Position numbers and translations under genes: made by a program. Shown here in pieces: positions 8,492-16,524 of a stretch of 59,033 nucleotides of DNA. Location of the stretch: positions 1 through 59,033 of the forward strand of contig DAHUZE010000061.1 in NCBI GenBank assembly GCA_027306755.1, given 5' to 3'. The stretch is from Acidimicrobiaceae bacterium. Its GTDB lineage: Bacteria; Actinomycetota; Acidimicrobiia; Acidimicrobiales; RAAP-2. Each line of letters opens with the position of its first letter. The stretch's first letter is position 1. The notes under the pieces are model-generated. The model was not told the origin of the DNA and made no database searches. It worked only from the letters and a program-made list of their open reading frames with translations.

Positions 8492-10470
8492 ACCATGAGC
8501 CCGGCCGCGGGAGCCGGGGCGCCGCGCAGCGAAGCGAGCAGCGCCTTCTCGGGCATCGGACGGCCGAGGAGGAACCCTTGCAGCAGGTCGTAGCCGGCGG
8601 CTTCCAGCAACTCCCTGGTGGCGTCGTCCTCAACGCCTTCGGCAACGGTGGCCAGCCCGAGCCGGTGGCACAGCTCGCCAACGGCCCGCACGATGGCCTC
8701 GTCGGCTTGCGAGGAGCTGGCGGCCTGCACGAACCGCCGGTCGATCTTGAGCTCGTCCAACGGGAGCTGTGGCAGGGCGCCCAGGGACGTATAGCCGGTG
8801 CCGAAGTCGTCCACCGCCACGCGGACCCCTGCGCTGCGCAGCGGGCTCAGCAGCTCCTGGGCTCGGGTGAGGTCCGCAGCGAGCGTCTCGGTCATCTCCA
8901 CGGTCAGGCATCCGGGGGCCAGCCGGCGCGACTCCAGCTCGCTCAGGATCCACCGGGCCAGGTCCGGTCGGGCCAAGGTGCGGGCCGAGAGGTTGACCGC
9001 CACGCCGATCCGCACCCCGTCGAGTCGCCACCGCACCTGCGCGTCGAGCGCCTCGCCGAGGATCCACTCGGTCAGCCTGTCCACGAGACCGGTGCGCTCG
9101 GCCAGCGGGATGAAGCGATCCGGCGGCACGTTGCCGTGGACCGGGCTGGTCCAGCGCACCAGCGCCTCAACGCTGACCGTCCTCCCGCTCGCCACCTGCA
9201 CCTGCGGCTGGAAGGCGAGCGAGAGCTCGCCACGGTCCGCCGCCGTGCGGAGGTCGGCCAGGATGGCGAGGTCCTGGGCCGTCATGGCCCCTCGATCACC
9301 GTCCCACAACGCGCCATCCTCACCGGAAGCCGCCGCCCGGTGGGCGGTGAGCGACGCCCGGCGGACCAGCTCTGCCAGGCTGGTCCCGTCCCATGGAGCG
9401 ACGGCGAGGCCAACATGGGCCCGCATCGACACCTCCACGCCGGCGATGAGGTAGCGGCCCGATTGGATCGACCGCGACAGCGTTCCGGCGAGGGCGCGGG
9501 CGCGGCGCTCGGCGTCCGCCGGCCGGCTTGCGGGACCCGCACCGACGTTCCGGGCGAACGGGTCCAGCACGACCAGCTCGTCACCCTCCACTCGGCCGAT
9601 GACCGTGTCGGCCGGCAGCCCCTGACCAAGATCCTCCACGGCCCGGCGGAGGAGCTCGGATCCAACCGGGTACCCCAAGGCCTCGCGGGCGCCGGAGATC
9701 CCGTCGAGGACCACGGCGGCCACCGTCACACCGCTGGACTCCGAGATGGCCTCCATGCGCTCGGCCAGCCCGAAGCCGTTGGGCAGCCCGGTGTCCGGGT
9801 CCACCGTCCCCCCCCGCCGGCCCGGGCGGCTGAGCAGCAGGGTGGAGACGGAGGCGGTCAGCACACCCACCCCGGCCACCAGTGACGTCACGAGCGCGCG
9901 CCCGGGACCAACGGCTTGCCACAGGGCCGCCCACAGGCTTCCCACGGTCACGGCCCAATACAAGGCAACCGCCCGACCCTCCAGGTACAGCGCAACGGCG
10001 ATCCCCATCGGGACGTAGAGCGTCACCCATCCCAACGCCAGGCCGCCACCGTGGCCGGACCACACGAGGAGGGCCGTCTGGCCCACCCAAAGCGCGACGA
10101 GAGCCTTGGACCAGGTGACGCTCACCGATCGCACGAGGAGCAGGGCGGTCCAGACGACCACCATCGCCGCGCCGGCTGCCAGCACCAGCTCGGCTGGCAC
10201 GCCGCTCCATCGCCATGGCGCGCCTGCGATCGGCCAGAGGGCCATCTGGACGGCGAACAGGACCCGGAAGACGCTGAGAGGGCTGAGCAGCTCGATCGGC
10301 GCGCCAAGGGCGAACCACGATCGGGTCTTGGGAAAGACACGGCTCCCGACGGGCGCGCCGGCCGCGAGTGGCGTGCTCTTCACAGTGTCCCCCACGCCGG
10401 TCGTGCCGGCCCAGCCCCGCCACGTTGCCGGAACCCGCCTCGCGGCCATCGTCCCACCCCCGTTTACCAT
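8488..10470 (-). CDS. Membrane-bound c-di-GMP phosphodiesterase, degenerate GGDEF plus EAL
   Basis: About 660 residues. Six or so hydrophobic segments in the first 215 residues form a membrane sensor, followed by a GGDEF-type domain and a C-terminal EAL domain. The cyclase signature reads GRVEGDELVV rather than GGDEF, so cyclase activity is doubtful. The EAL domain keeps VEALVRW, NLSA, EMTET, VDDFGTGYTSL, KIDRRFV and AEGVED, the residues needed for metal binding and c-di-GMP hydrolysis. ATG at 10470 is chosen because GGAGG lies eight bases upstream; the frame is open further but enters the divergent gene. The downstream hydrolase overlaps by four bases. Confidence 0.88.
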   Translation of the reverse strand: MVNGGGTMAARRVPATWRGWAGTTGVGDTVKSTPLAAGAPVGSRVFPKTRSWFALGAPIELLSPLSVFRVLFAVQMALWPIAGAPWRWSGVPAELVLAAGAAMVVVWTALLLVRSVSVTWSKALVALWVGQTALLVWSGHGGGLALGWVTLYVPMGIAVALYLEGRAVALYWAVTVGSLWAALWQAVGPGRALVTSLVAGVGVLTASVSTLLLSRPGRRGGTVDPDTGLPNGFGLAERMEAISESSGVTVAAVVLDGISGAREALGYPVGSELLRRAVEDLGQGLPADTVIGRVEGDELVVLDPFARNVGAGPASRPADAERRARALAGTLSRSIQSGRYLIAGVEVSMRAHVGLAVAPWDGTSLAELVRRASLTAHRAAASGEDGALWDGDRGAMTAQDLAILADLRTAADRGELSLAFQPQVQVASGRTVSVEALVRWTSPVHGNVPPDRFIPLAERTGLVDRLTEWILGEALDAQVRWRLDGVRIGVAVNLSARTLARPDLARWILSELESRRLAPGCLTVEMTETLAADLTRAQELLSPLRSAGVRVAVDDFGTGYTSLGALPQLPLDELKIDRRFVQAASSSQADEAIVRAVGELCHRLGLATVAEGVEDDATRELLEAAGYDLLQGFLLGRPMPEKALLASLRGAPAPAAGLMV

Positions 10471-10619
10471 CGCCCGCCTCCAGGGTAACCCCTGTGGCAT
10501 CGCCACTGCAGCCGATCCGGGCGTGCGGTGGCCGGCGGGTCCTCCATTGTGGAGGCATCTCACGGTGGCCTCCAGCAGGCCGATCCATCCGGGCACGTCC
10601 CCGGCTCCGAACACAAGGT

Positions 10620-11399
10620 GTGAAAACGGCTGTGGAGACACTGGTTCGACGCTCCGCCCGCCTGGACCTGTCGGGCGTGGACTTCGATGCGTTCCGCGAG
10701 CGCCCACTGGACCCGGCGACGCTCCGGTGCCTCGGGTACATGCACGACGTGGAGAGCCACACGATGTGCTATCTGCGCGACGTGCTGGTGACCCGCGCCC
10801 ATGCCGACCCCGACGTGACGGCGTTCCTGGCAGCCTGGTGCTACGAGGAGCACTGGCACGGCGACGCCATCGCCCGGGTGCTCGAGATCCACGGGGAGCC
10901 GGCCGGCTCGTCGCGGGTCGCCCAGATGCGCCGGACGCTGCCCAAGCGGGACCAGTTCCGCCCACTGCTCTACATGGTGGGCTCCGCCATCTCCAAGCAC
11001 ATGGTGACCGTGCACATGGCCTGGGGGGCGATCAACGAGTGGACTACCCAGGCCGGCTACGCGCGGCTGGCGGCGCGGGCAGACCACCCGGTGCTGACGG
11101 ACCTTCTGCGGCGGATCATGAAGCAAGAGGGGCGGCACATCGACTTCTACGCTTCGGAGGCCAGTCGCCGGCTGGACGGACATTCGGCTGCGCAGCGCCT
11201 CACGCGGCGTGCCCTCTCCCGGTTCTGGAGCCCGGTGGGCGCGGGCGTGATGCCGGCTGCCGAGGTGACGTTCCTGGCCGGCCACCTCTTCGGCGGGGGC
11301 GAGGGTCGGGCTGCGGCCCAGCGTATCGATCGCCAGATCGACCGGCTTCCCGGGCTGGAAGGCCTGCGGCTGGTTGAGCGGGCCGTCGCCGGCCGGTAG
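10620..11399 (+). CDS. Ferritin-like di-iron protein, acyl-ACP desaturase-like
   Basis: A 259-residue, mainly helical protein with a full set of carboxylate-bridged di-iron ligands: E45, E77 and H80 (EEHWH), E140, and E170 and H173 (EGRH). This E, ExxH, E, ExxH pattern is that of the acyl-ACP desaturase branch of the ferritin-like superfamily, which inserts double bonds into acyl chains using O2. The protein is shorter than plant stearoyl-ACP desaturases, so the substrate may differ. The GTG start at 10620 is inferred. It diverges from the EAL gene across 149 bases that must hold both promoters. Confidence 0.82.
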   Translation: MKTAVETLVRRSARLDLSGVDFDAFRERPLDPATLRCLGYMHDVESHTMCYLRDVLVTRAHADPDVTAFLAAWCYEEHWHGDAIARVLEIHGEPAGSSRVAQMRRTLPKRDQFRPLLYMVGSAISKHMVTVHMAWGAINEWTTQAGYARLAARADHPVLTDLLRRIMKQEGRHIDFYASEASRRLDGHSAAQRLTRRALSRFWSPVGAGVMPAAEVTFLAGHLFGGGEGRAAAQRIDRQIDRLPGLEGLRLVERAVAGR

Positions 11400-11435
11400 C
11401 TGACCGGCGCCGCCGGCTGGGCGGCGCCGCCTTGT

Positions 11436-12260
11436 CTACGCCAAGCGTCCGGCCGCCACGGGGACGTTGGTTGGCATGACCACGCCACCGGAGGGCTCGA
11501 CCGTCACCATGAGCTGGGCGGCACCGGAGTGAGAACCGAGGCTGAAGGCCAGGCCCGCGCTGGGCTCGGCCCCGAGCAGGCCGATGGAGACGGGTCGGCC
11601 ACCCGTGTTGGTCCAGAGCTGGTACGTCTCGTACGCCGGCAACCTCGGCATGCGCGAGGCGACGACGAAGCCCACGCCGTTCCGCCCCACCACCAGCTCC
11701 GCGAGCTGGACGCCATCCGCCGACCGCAGGCGGACGATCCGGCGGCCGGGGCTCGCGAGCGCGGCGGCCACCGGTGCATGCGCTCCGCGCTGTGCGAGCG
11801 CATGCTGGAGCTGATCGGCGCGTGTGCTGGCAGTGACCCAGCCGATCCCGAGCACGGCCGCGATGGCGGCACACGCGGCGGCACCAAGGACGGCGGTGGC
11901 CCTCATGCGGCGCGGCGCCTGACCTTCCAGGCGCCGGGGGCGGGGGCGGGGGCGGCGATGCAAGCGGAGGAAGGGTCCTGGGCCGGCACCAGGGTGCTCC
12001 GGTCCCACATGGGATGACCCCACGCCCTGCGCCTGGTGGCCCAGCTCGGAGGCAATCCTGCCCCAGAGACCTCCGGAGGGGGGCTCGGACGAGTTGCCGA
12101 TGGCCGCGGCCACCTCGCGGAGCTGGTCCAGTTCGGCTCGGCAGCGCATGCAGATGCGGAGGTGCTCGGCCGCGAGCGCGGCTTCGTCGGGATCCACCGC
12201 GTCGAGAGCGAGGGCCCCGAGCAGCTCGCACATCAGGTTGTGGGGCTCAGCCGTGGTCAT
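11436..12260 (-). CDS. Anti-sigma factor, RskA-like, with zinc-binding N-terminus
   Basis: A 274-residue membrane anti-sigma factor. The cytoplasmic N-terminus carries the zinc anti-sigma motif HLRICMRC with H33, C37 and C40, which would bind the sigma factor encoded just upstream. A single membrane segment lies at about residues 121-142. The extracytoplasmic C-terminus, with ETYQLWTNTGGRPVSIGLL and MVTVEPSGGVVMPT, matches the RskA C-terminal domain, whose regulated proteolysis releases sigma. The ATG overlaps the sigma stop (ATGA), giving coupled one-to-one synthesis. An RPRPRPRR stretch precedes the membrane segment. Confidence 0.92.
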   Translation of the reverse strand: MTTAEPHNLMCELLGALALDAVDPDEAALAAEHLRICMRCRAELDQLREVAAAIGNSSEPPSGGLWGRIASELGHQAQGVGSSHVGPEHPGAGPGPFLRLHRRPRPRPRRLEGQAPRRMRATAVLGAAACAAIAAVLGIGWVTASTRADQLQHALAQRGAHAPVAAALASPGRRIVRLRSADGVQLAELVVGRNGVGFVVASRMPRLPAYETYQLWTNTGGRPVSIGLLGAEPSAGLAFSLGSHSGAAQLMVTVEPSGGVVMPTNVPVAAGRLA

Positions 12261-12823
12261 CCGGGCACGCCCCCCTCCACCAGTGCAGACCGCATCCGCC
12301 GCAGGCCGCTGCGGATGCGGCTCTTGACCGTTCCTTCGGGCGCGCAGAGCAGCTCTGCCACCTCCTTGTAGGTGTGCCCCCCGAAGTAGGCGAGGTCGAT
12401 GGCGGCGCGCTCGTCGGCCGGCAACGCGCCGAGGGCGCCCTCCACTCGCTCGGCCAAGGCCATGTCCCAGATCTCGCGTTCGATGTCGTACGACGCCGCC
12501 GCCGTGGCGCGGGCGTCGCGCTCCTCGCGCCGGGCACGCGCCGCCCGGGATCGAACCACGTCCACTGCCCGGCCGTGGACGTGGGTGAGCAGGTACGTGC
12601 GCATCGTCCCCCGCACCGGATCGAACCGGGATGGGTCGCGCCACAGGTGGAGGAACGCCTCCTGGGTCACGTCTTCGGCCTCGGTCGGATCCCCCAGGAC
12701 CCGCCGGGCGAGCCCGTACACGGACCGACCGTGCCGGCGGTACACCTCGGCCAGCGCCCGCTCCTCGAACCGCCCGATCAGGACGGCCAGTTGGGGATCG
12801 CCGAGTTCTTCCAGGGGCTCCAT
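12257..12823 (-). CDS. ECF RNA polymerase sigma factor (SigK-like)
   Basis: A 188-residue extracytoplasmic-function sigma-70 factor. Region 2 spans roughly residues 28-95 (FEERALAEVYRRHGRSVYGLARRVLGDPTEAEDVTQEAFLHLW), and region 4 has LPADERAAIDLAYFGGHTYKEVAELL, the helix-turn-helix that reads the -35 element. The ATG at 12823 fits the usual ECF length; the frame upstream is open for about 90 codons but reads as proline/arginine-rich noise over a tandem repeat. Its anti-sigma partner follows with a four-base overlap. Regulon unknown; autoregulation is typical for the family. Confidence 0.93.
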   Translation of the reverse strand: MEPLEELGDPQLAVLIGRFEERALAEVYRRHGRSVYGLARRVLGDPTEAEDVTQEAFLHLWRDPSRFDPVRGTMRTYLLTHVHGRAVDVVRSRAARARREERDARATAAASYDIEREIWDMALAERVEGALGALPADERAAIDLAYFGGHTYKEVAELLCAPEGTVKSRIRSGLRRMRSALVEGGVPG

Positions 12824-13129
12824 GTCTCGCTCGCTCCGCCGCCGGTGGCTGGTCCGGCTTCTGTACGTCCTTCGTTGCCGGCCGACCGGCCGGATGTCGG
12901 TGGCGGCCACAAACTGGCGAACGCTCCCTGCCAGGGCGTCACGCCCGCCAGACCGAGCGGTCGCGCCCGCCAGGCCGGGGCGTCGCGCCCGCCAGGCCGG
13001 GCCCCTGCGAATCCATACCCAGGGTGGGAACCGGCGCTCCCGGGTAGGAAACCCAGGGCCGCAGGACAGGCGGCGGGAGGCGGACATCGGGATGACACGG
13101 ACGACCGGGCAGCGGGCGGGAACGCCACC
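12824..13129. other. Intergenic region between sigma factor and PRC operon
   Basis: This 306-base divergent region must hold promoters for the minus-strand sigma gene and the plus-strand operon. Apart from the 22-base tandem repeat described separately, nothing codes convincingly. No clear -35/-10 pair was recognised by eye. Confidence 0.6.
12938..13003. repeat. Tandem repeat, three 22-base units
   Basis: Three head-to-tail units of exactly 22 bases occupy 12938-12959, 12960-12981 and 12982-13003. All begin GTC(A/G)CGCCCGCCAG and the last two differ at a single position (the second-last). The 22-base period is close to two helical turns. The array lies 115-180 bases upstream of the sigma-factor start and 127-192 bases before the PRC operon, where a regulator array could act; that role is inference. 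Confidence 0.85.
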
Positions 13130-13252
13130 ATGAGCGCGATGGCCTGGCTCATCTTGGCGGTCGTGGCGATCGTGATCCTGCTGGTGCTATTCGTGGCCCT
13201 CCGCCGCCGGCGCCGGCGCGGCGGGGTGATCGCAACGCGGGGCAAGCCGTGA
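13130..13252 (+). CDS. Small single-pass membrane protein, 40 residues
   Basis: ATG at 13130 opens a 40-residue frame: a short MSAM N-terminus, about 20 hydrophobic residues (WLILAVVAIVILLVLFVAL), then RRRRRRGG and a short polar tail. The arginine cluster after the membrane segment predicts a cytoplasmic C-terminus. The stop overlaps the GTG of the following PRC-barrel gene (GTGA), which supports real translation. No family is recognised. It may tether or regulate the PRC proteins. Confidence 0.7.
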   Translation: MSAMAWLILAVVAIVILLVLFVALRRRRRRGGVIATRGKP

Positions 13253-13809
13253 GCCTTCTGATGACGACCGCCCAGATCCGCGGCCTCCCGGTCGTGACGG
13301 TCCTGGGAGGCGATGACGTGGCCGAGGTGCGCGACGTGATCTACAGCCCCGCCCACGGCGCCGTGATGGCCCTGACCCTCAACCGGAGAGGGTTCCTGGC
13401 CGGGCGGCGCAAGGAGCTGCTCCCTTCCTCGTCCGTGCACGCCATCGGCCAGCACGCCGTCATGGTGATGGACGAGCAGGCGCTCATGCCGCGGGACGAG
13501 GCGCGGGCCGACGTGGCCGGAGCGGGCGGCGACCGCGACGTCTTGGGCAACGACGTGCTGACCGAGCGCGGGGTCAGCCTCGGCGTGGTGCGTGACCTGG
13601 TGGTGCTCGCCGGAACCTCCGGCGCCGTGGTCGGCTACCAGGTGAGCAAGCCTGGGGGCGGGGAGGCGTTCATCCCCCTTCCCGCCCAGCTCTCGGTGTC
13701 CGGAAAGGCGCTCGTCGTCCCCGACCTGACCGAGGAGTTCGTACGGGACGACCTCGTCGGCCTCGGGGCGGCGGTGGACGAGTTCCGTGGCCGGCTGGGG
13801 CTCCGATGA
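13249..13809 (+). CDS. PRC-barrel domain protein
   Basis: A 186-residue soluble protein with two PRC-barrel-like halves. The first is IRGLPVVTVLGGDDVAEVRDVIYSPAHGAVMALTL, the second begins LTERGVSLGVVRDLVVLAGTSGAVVGYQVS. PRC barrels are small beta-barrels found in RimM and photosynthetic reaction-centre H subunits, and usually serve in binding rather than catalysis. GTG overlaps the stop of the 40-residue membrane protein and the end overlaps the next PRC gene (ATGA), so the three form a tight operon. Specific role unknown. Confidence 0.82.
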   Translation: MSLLMTTAQIRGLPVVTVLGGDDVAEVRDVIYSPAHGAVMALTLNRRGFLAGRRKELLPSSSVHAIGQHAVMVMDEQALMPRDEARADVAGAGGDRDVLGNDVLTERGVSLGVVRDLVVLAGTSGAVVGYQVSKPGGGEAFIPLPAQLSVSGKALVVPDLTEEFVRDDLVGLGAAVDEFRGRLGLR

Positions 13810-14285
13810 CCGACAGCTTGCGGGCGGCAGCCGGTCGAAAGGTGGTGAGCCGAGCCAGTGCCGACACGCTCGGGGCCGTCTCGCACCTGGTCGTCGACGC
13901 CAAGGCCCGGCGCATCCAGGCCGTCGTGGTCGGCAAGGGGCGCAAGGCCCGACTGGTCGAGTGGGAGCACCTGGCGGGCTTCGGCCCCGACGCGGTCATG
14001 GTGACCGACGAATCTGCGCTCCGTGAGCCGGCGGACGATCGAGACCGCGCCGCAGCCGACGGCAAGCTCGAGCTGGTGGGGAAGCGTGCCCTGAACGAGC
14101 TCGGGACCGAGCTCGGGACCGTGGACGACGTCCTCTTCGACCCCGAGGCCGGTGCACTGGAACAGCTGACCGTGGGCGGCCGGGCGGTGCCCGCCACCGC
14201 CCTGATCGGGAGTGGCTCGTACGCCGTGGTGCTGGCCAGTGACGATCCCGCGGGCGCTCCAGCCCCGACCAGCGTGACCGGCTAA
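13806..14285 (+). CDS. PRC-barrel domain protein
   Basis: A 159-residue companion of the upstream PRC protein, with the same two-half layout: KVVSRASADTLGAVSHLVVDAKARRIQAVVVG and then LNELGTELGTVDDVLFDPEAGALEQLTV. It lacks membrane segments and catalytic motifs. The ATG overlaps the preceding stop. The paired architecture suggests the two proteins could assemble together, perhaps at the membrane through the small upstream protein; this is inference. Confidence 0.8.
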   Translation: MTDSLRAAAGRKVVSRASADTLGAVSHLVVDAKARRIQAVVVGKGRKARLVEWEHLAGFGPDAVMVTDESALREPADDRDRAAADGKLELVGKRALNELGTELGTVDDVLFDPEAGALEQLTVGGRAVPATALIGSGSYAVVLASDDPAGAPAPTSVTG

Positions 14286-14414
14286 GCGCACCGCCGCACC
14301 GGCGCCCCGCCAGCTTGGGGTGGCCCCAACCCGGCGCAGCCGTGCTCGTGAGCGCCCCTGGCGGAGGGCCCGGGGACGCGTTTGCCGGCGGGTCGAGCCG
14401 GTACGGTTCGGGTC

Positions 14415-15131
14415 GTGACGAGACGGCTCCTCCTCTGGGACATCGACGGCACCCTGGTCCGGACGGGCAGCGCAGGATCCGCTGCGTTCGACCGGGCACT
14501 GGCCGATGTGCTGGGAGAGGTGCCTGCGGGTCGGGTGCTGATGAGCGGGAAGACCGATCCCCTCATCGTGCACGAGCAGCTGGCCATGCTGGGCCGCCAG
14601 CCCGAGCCCGAGCTGGTTGATGCGGTGCTGGGCCGCCTCGTCCACCACCTGGCGGCCGCCGCGCCGGAGATCGCCCGGGACGGCGCGGCCTGCCCCGGCG
14701 TCGCCAAGGTTCTTACCGCGCTGTCCGAATGCCCGGAGGTGGCTCAGGGAATCGTCACCGGAAATCTGCGCCCCAACGCGGTGGTCAAACTGGCGGCATT
14801 CGGGTTGGACCGCTTCGTGGACTTCGACCTGGGCGCATATGGCAGCGACCACGCCGACCGGAACCTGCTCGTCCCCTTGGCACGGCGTCGCGCCCAGGCA
14901 CGCCTCGGGGTGCACGTGGCCGCCGGGGACACGTGGGTGATCGGTGACACGCCGCTGGACCTCGCCTGCGCCCGGGCCGGCGGGGCGCGCTGCCTGCTCG
15001 TATCCACCGGCACCTACACGCTCGAGGAGCTGGCGGCGGTGGAGCCAGACGCGCTGTTCACGGACCTGACAGACACCCAGACGGTGGTTGGCCTGCTGGC
15101 CGGGGAGCGGCCGGCGGTTCGCGTGCCGTGA
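14415..15131 (+). CDS. HAD-superfamily hydrolase
   Basis: A 238-residue haloacid-dehalogenase-like phosphatase. Motif I is LLLWDIDGTLVRTGSAG with nucleophile and acid/base aspartates, motif II lies in GIVTGN, and motif III/IV is WVIGDTPLDLACARAGG. The GTG at 14415 puts motif I six residues in, as usual for the family; a TTG at 14382 would add 11 residues. The cap is of the helical phosphoglycolate-phosphatase type. Substrate unknown. The next gene begins 13 bases after its stop. Confidence 0.88.
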   Translation: MTRRLLLWDIDGTLVRTGSAGSAAFDRALADVLGEVPAGRVLMSGKTDPLIVHEQLAMLGRQPEPELVDAVLGRLVHHLAAAAPEIARDGAACPGVAKVLTALSECPEVAQGIVTGNLRPNAVVKLAAFGLDRFVDFDLGAYGSDHADRNLLVPLARRRAQARLGVHVAAGDTWVIGDTPLDLACARAGGARCLLVSTGTYTLEELAAVEPDALFTDLTDTQTVVGLLAGERPAVRVP

Positions 15132-15144
15132 CCGCCCCCCCGCC

Positions 15145-16419
15145 GTGACCCCTCCCACCGTCGGCGCCCCCGACACAGCGGACCCGTCCCCGCGGGCTGG
15201 TGCGGCCCGCCCCCCGGCCGCGGTGGAGGAGCTGTCGGCCCGCGACGCCCGCCGGTTGACCCTGCGGGCGCAGGGGCTGCTGGGGCCCCGCATCATCGGC
15301 GGCCCGATCGGCGTCCTCGGGGCGTTGCGCGCCGTGCAGCTCGACACCATCAGCGTCCTGGCCCGCTCGCACGAGCTGGTGCCCTACGCCCGGCTGGGGC
15401 CGGTGCCGCGAGCGCGGGTAGAGCGCGCCTTTTGGGGCCGGGCCGGCGGGGCGCCGCGGGCCTTCGAGCACTGGTCCCGGGCGGCATGTGTCCTTCCGGT
15501 CGAGGACTGGCCGTACACGGAGTTCCAGCGGGCGGACCGGAGGGCGAAGGGCCGGGGATGGCACAAACTCGAGGACGCCGAACAGCACCGGGCGGCGGTG
15601 CTGCGACAGCTGGCCACCGGGGGACCGCAGACGGCACACCAGCTGGGCGGGGCAAAGCGGGGCGGCCCGTGGTGGGACTGGTCCGATGTGAAGATCGCCG
15701 TCGAGCAGCTGGTCGAGGTGGGCGATGTCGTCTGCACGGCGCGCGCCGGGTTCCAGCGCGTGTACGACCTGCCCGGGCGCGCCATCCCCGAGCAGCTGCG
15801 GAACCAGGTCGTTCCCCGGGAGGAGCAGGTCCGGCACCTCCTGCTCGGCGCGCTGCGCGCGCTGGCCGTCGCAACCGTCGCCGATCTCTGCGCCTACTGC
15901 GGGGTGCGGGTCCGGGATGCGACGGCGGCGATGGCGGGCGCAGCCCCGCACGAAGCGGTCCCGGTCTCGGTCCAGGGCTGGCCCCGCGGCACCGTCGCCG
16001 ACCCGGCGGCGCTGGCACGGTCGACCAAGGGGCTCCGGGGCCGCCCGGTGCTGCTCTCGCCCTTCGATTCGACCGTCTGGTTCCGGCCCCGGGTCGAGCG
16101 AGTGTTCGCCTTCCGCCACCGTCTGGAGGCGTACACCCCACGGGCTCAGCGGATCCACGGCTACTTCTCCATGCCGGTGCTTGTCGGCGACGCGCTGGTG
16201 GCGCGTGTGGACCCGGCCCGGGCGGGGGCCACGCTCGTGGCCCGCAGCCTCCACATGGAGCCGGGGGCCCGGGCGGGTGCGCTGGCGGCCGGGATCGCCG
16301 CGGCGCTGGCGGAAGCGGCGCGGTGGGTGGGGGCCAGCGCGGTCACGCTCGAGCGGGTGGAGCCGGCAGCCGCCCGCGGAGCGCTCTCGGCGGCGCTGCG
16401 CGAAACCGGCCTCGCCTGA
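15145..16419 (+). CDS. Winged-helix DNA glycosylase, YcaQ/AlkX family
   Basis: About 424 residues of the winged-helix DNA-binding (HTH_42) family that includes YcaQ, which unhooks interstrand crosslinks and removes bulky N-alkyl lesions. The family block LRAVQLDTISVLARSHELVPYARL contains the QxD active-site motif, and the C-terminal half has LLSPFDSTVWFRPRVERVFAF and YTPRAQRIHGYFSMPVLVGD, all hallmarks. The start is uncertain: GTG at 15145 follows the HAD gene closely, while GTG at 15223 (VEELSARDARRLTL) matches the conserved N-terminus better. Same direction as its neighbours. Confidence 0.85.
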   Translation: MTPPTVGAPDTADPSPRAGAARPPAAVEELSARDARRLTLRAQGLLGPRIIGGPIGVLGALRAVQLDTISVLARSHELVPYARLGPVPRARVERAFWGRAGGAPRAFEHWSRAACVLPVEDWPYTEFQRADRRAKGRGWHKLEDAEQHRAAVLRQLATGGPQTAHQLGGAKRGGPWWDWSDVKIAVEQLVEVGDVVCTARAGFQRVYDLPGRAIPEQLRNQVVPREEQVRHLLLGALRALAVATVADLCAYCGVRVRDATAAMAGAAPHEAVPVSVQGWPRGTVADPAALARSTKGLRGRPVLLSPFDSTVWFRPRVERVFAFRHRLEAYTPRAQRIHGYFSMPVLVGDALVARVDPARAGATLVARSLHMEPGARAGALAAGIAAALAEAARWVGASAVTLERVEPAAARGALSAALRETGLA

Positions 16420-16524
16420 TCCTTCCCGGGCGACCGGTGCGCCGCGGTACGGTCGGGAGATGTCCCCCTCCCGACGCGTCGAACGATCGCGACCCGGCGG
16501 CCCGGCTCCAGCCGGCGGCATCCG

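Noticed and set aside
12938-13003. CRISPR array
   Set aside because: The units are contiguous without spacers and no cas gene is present.
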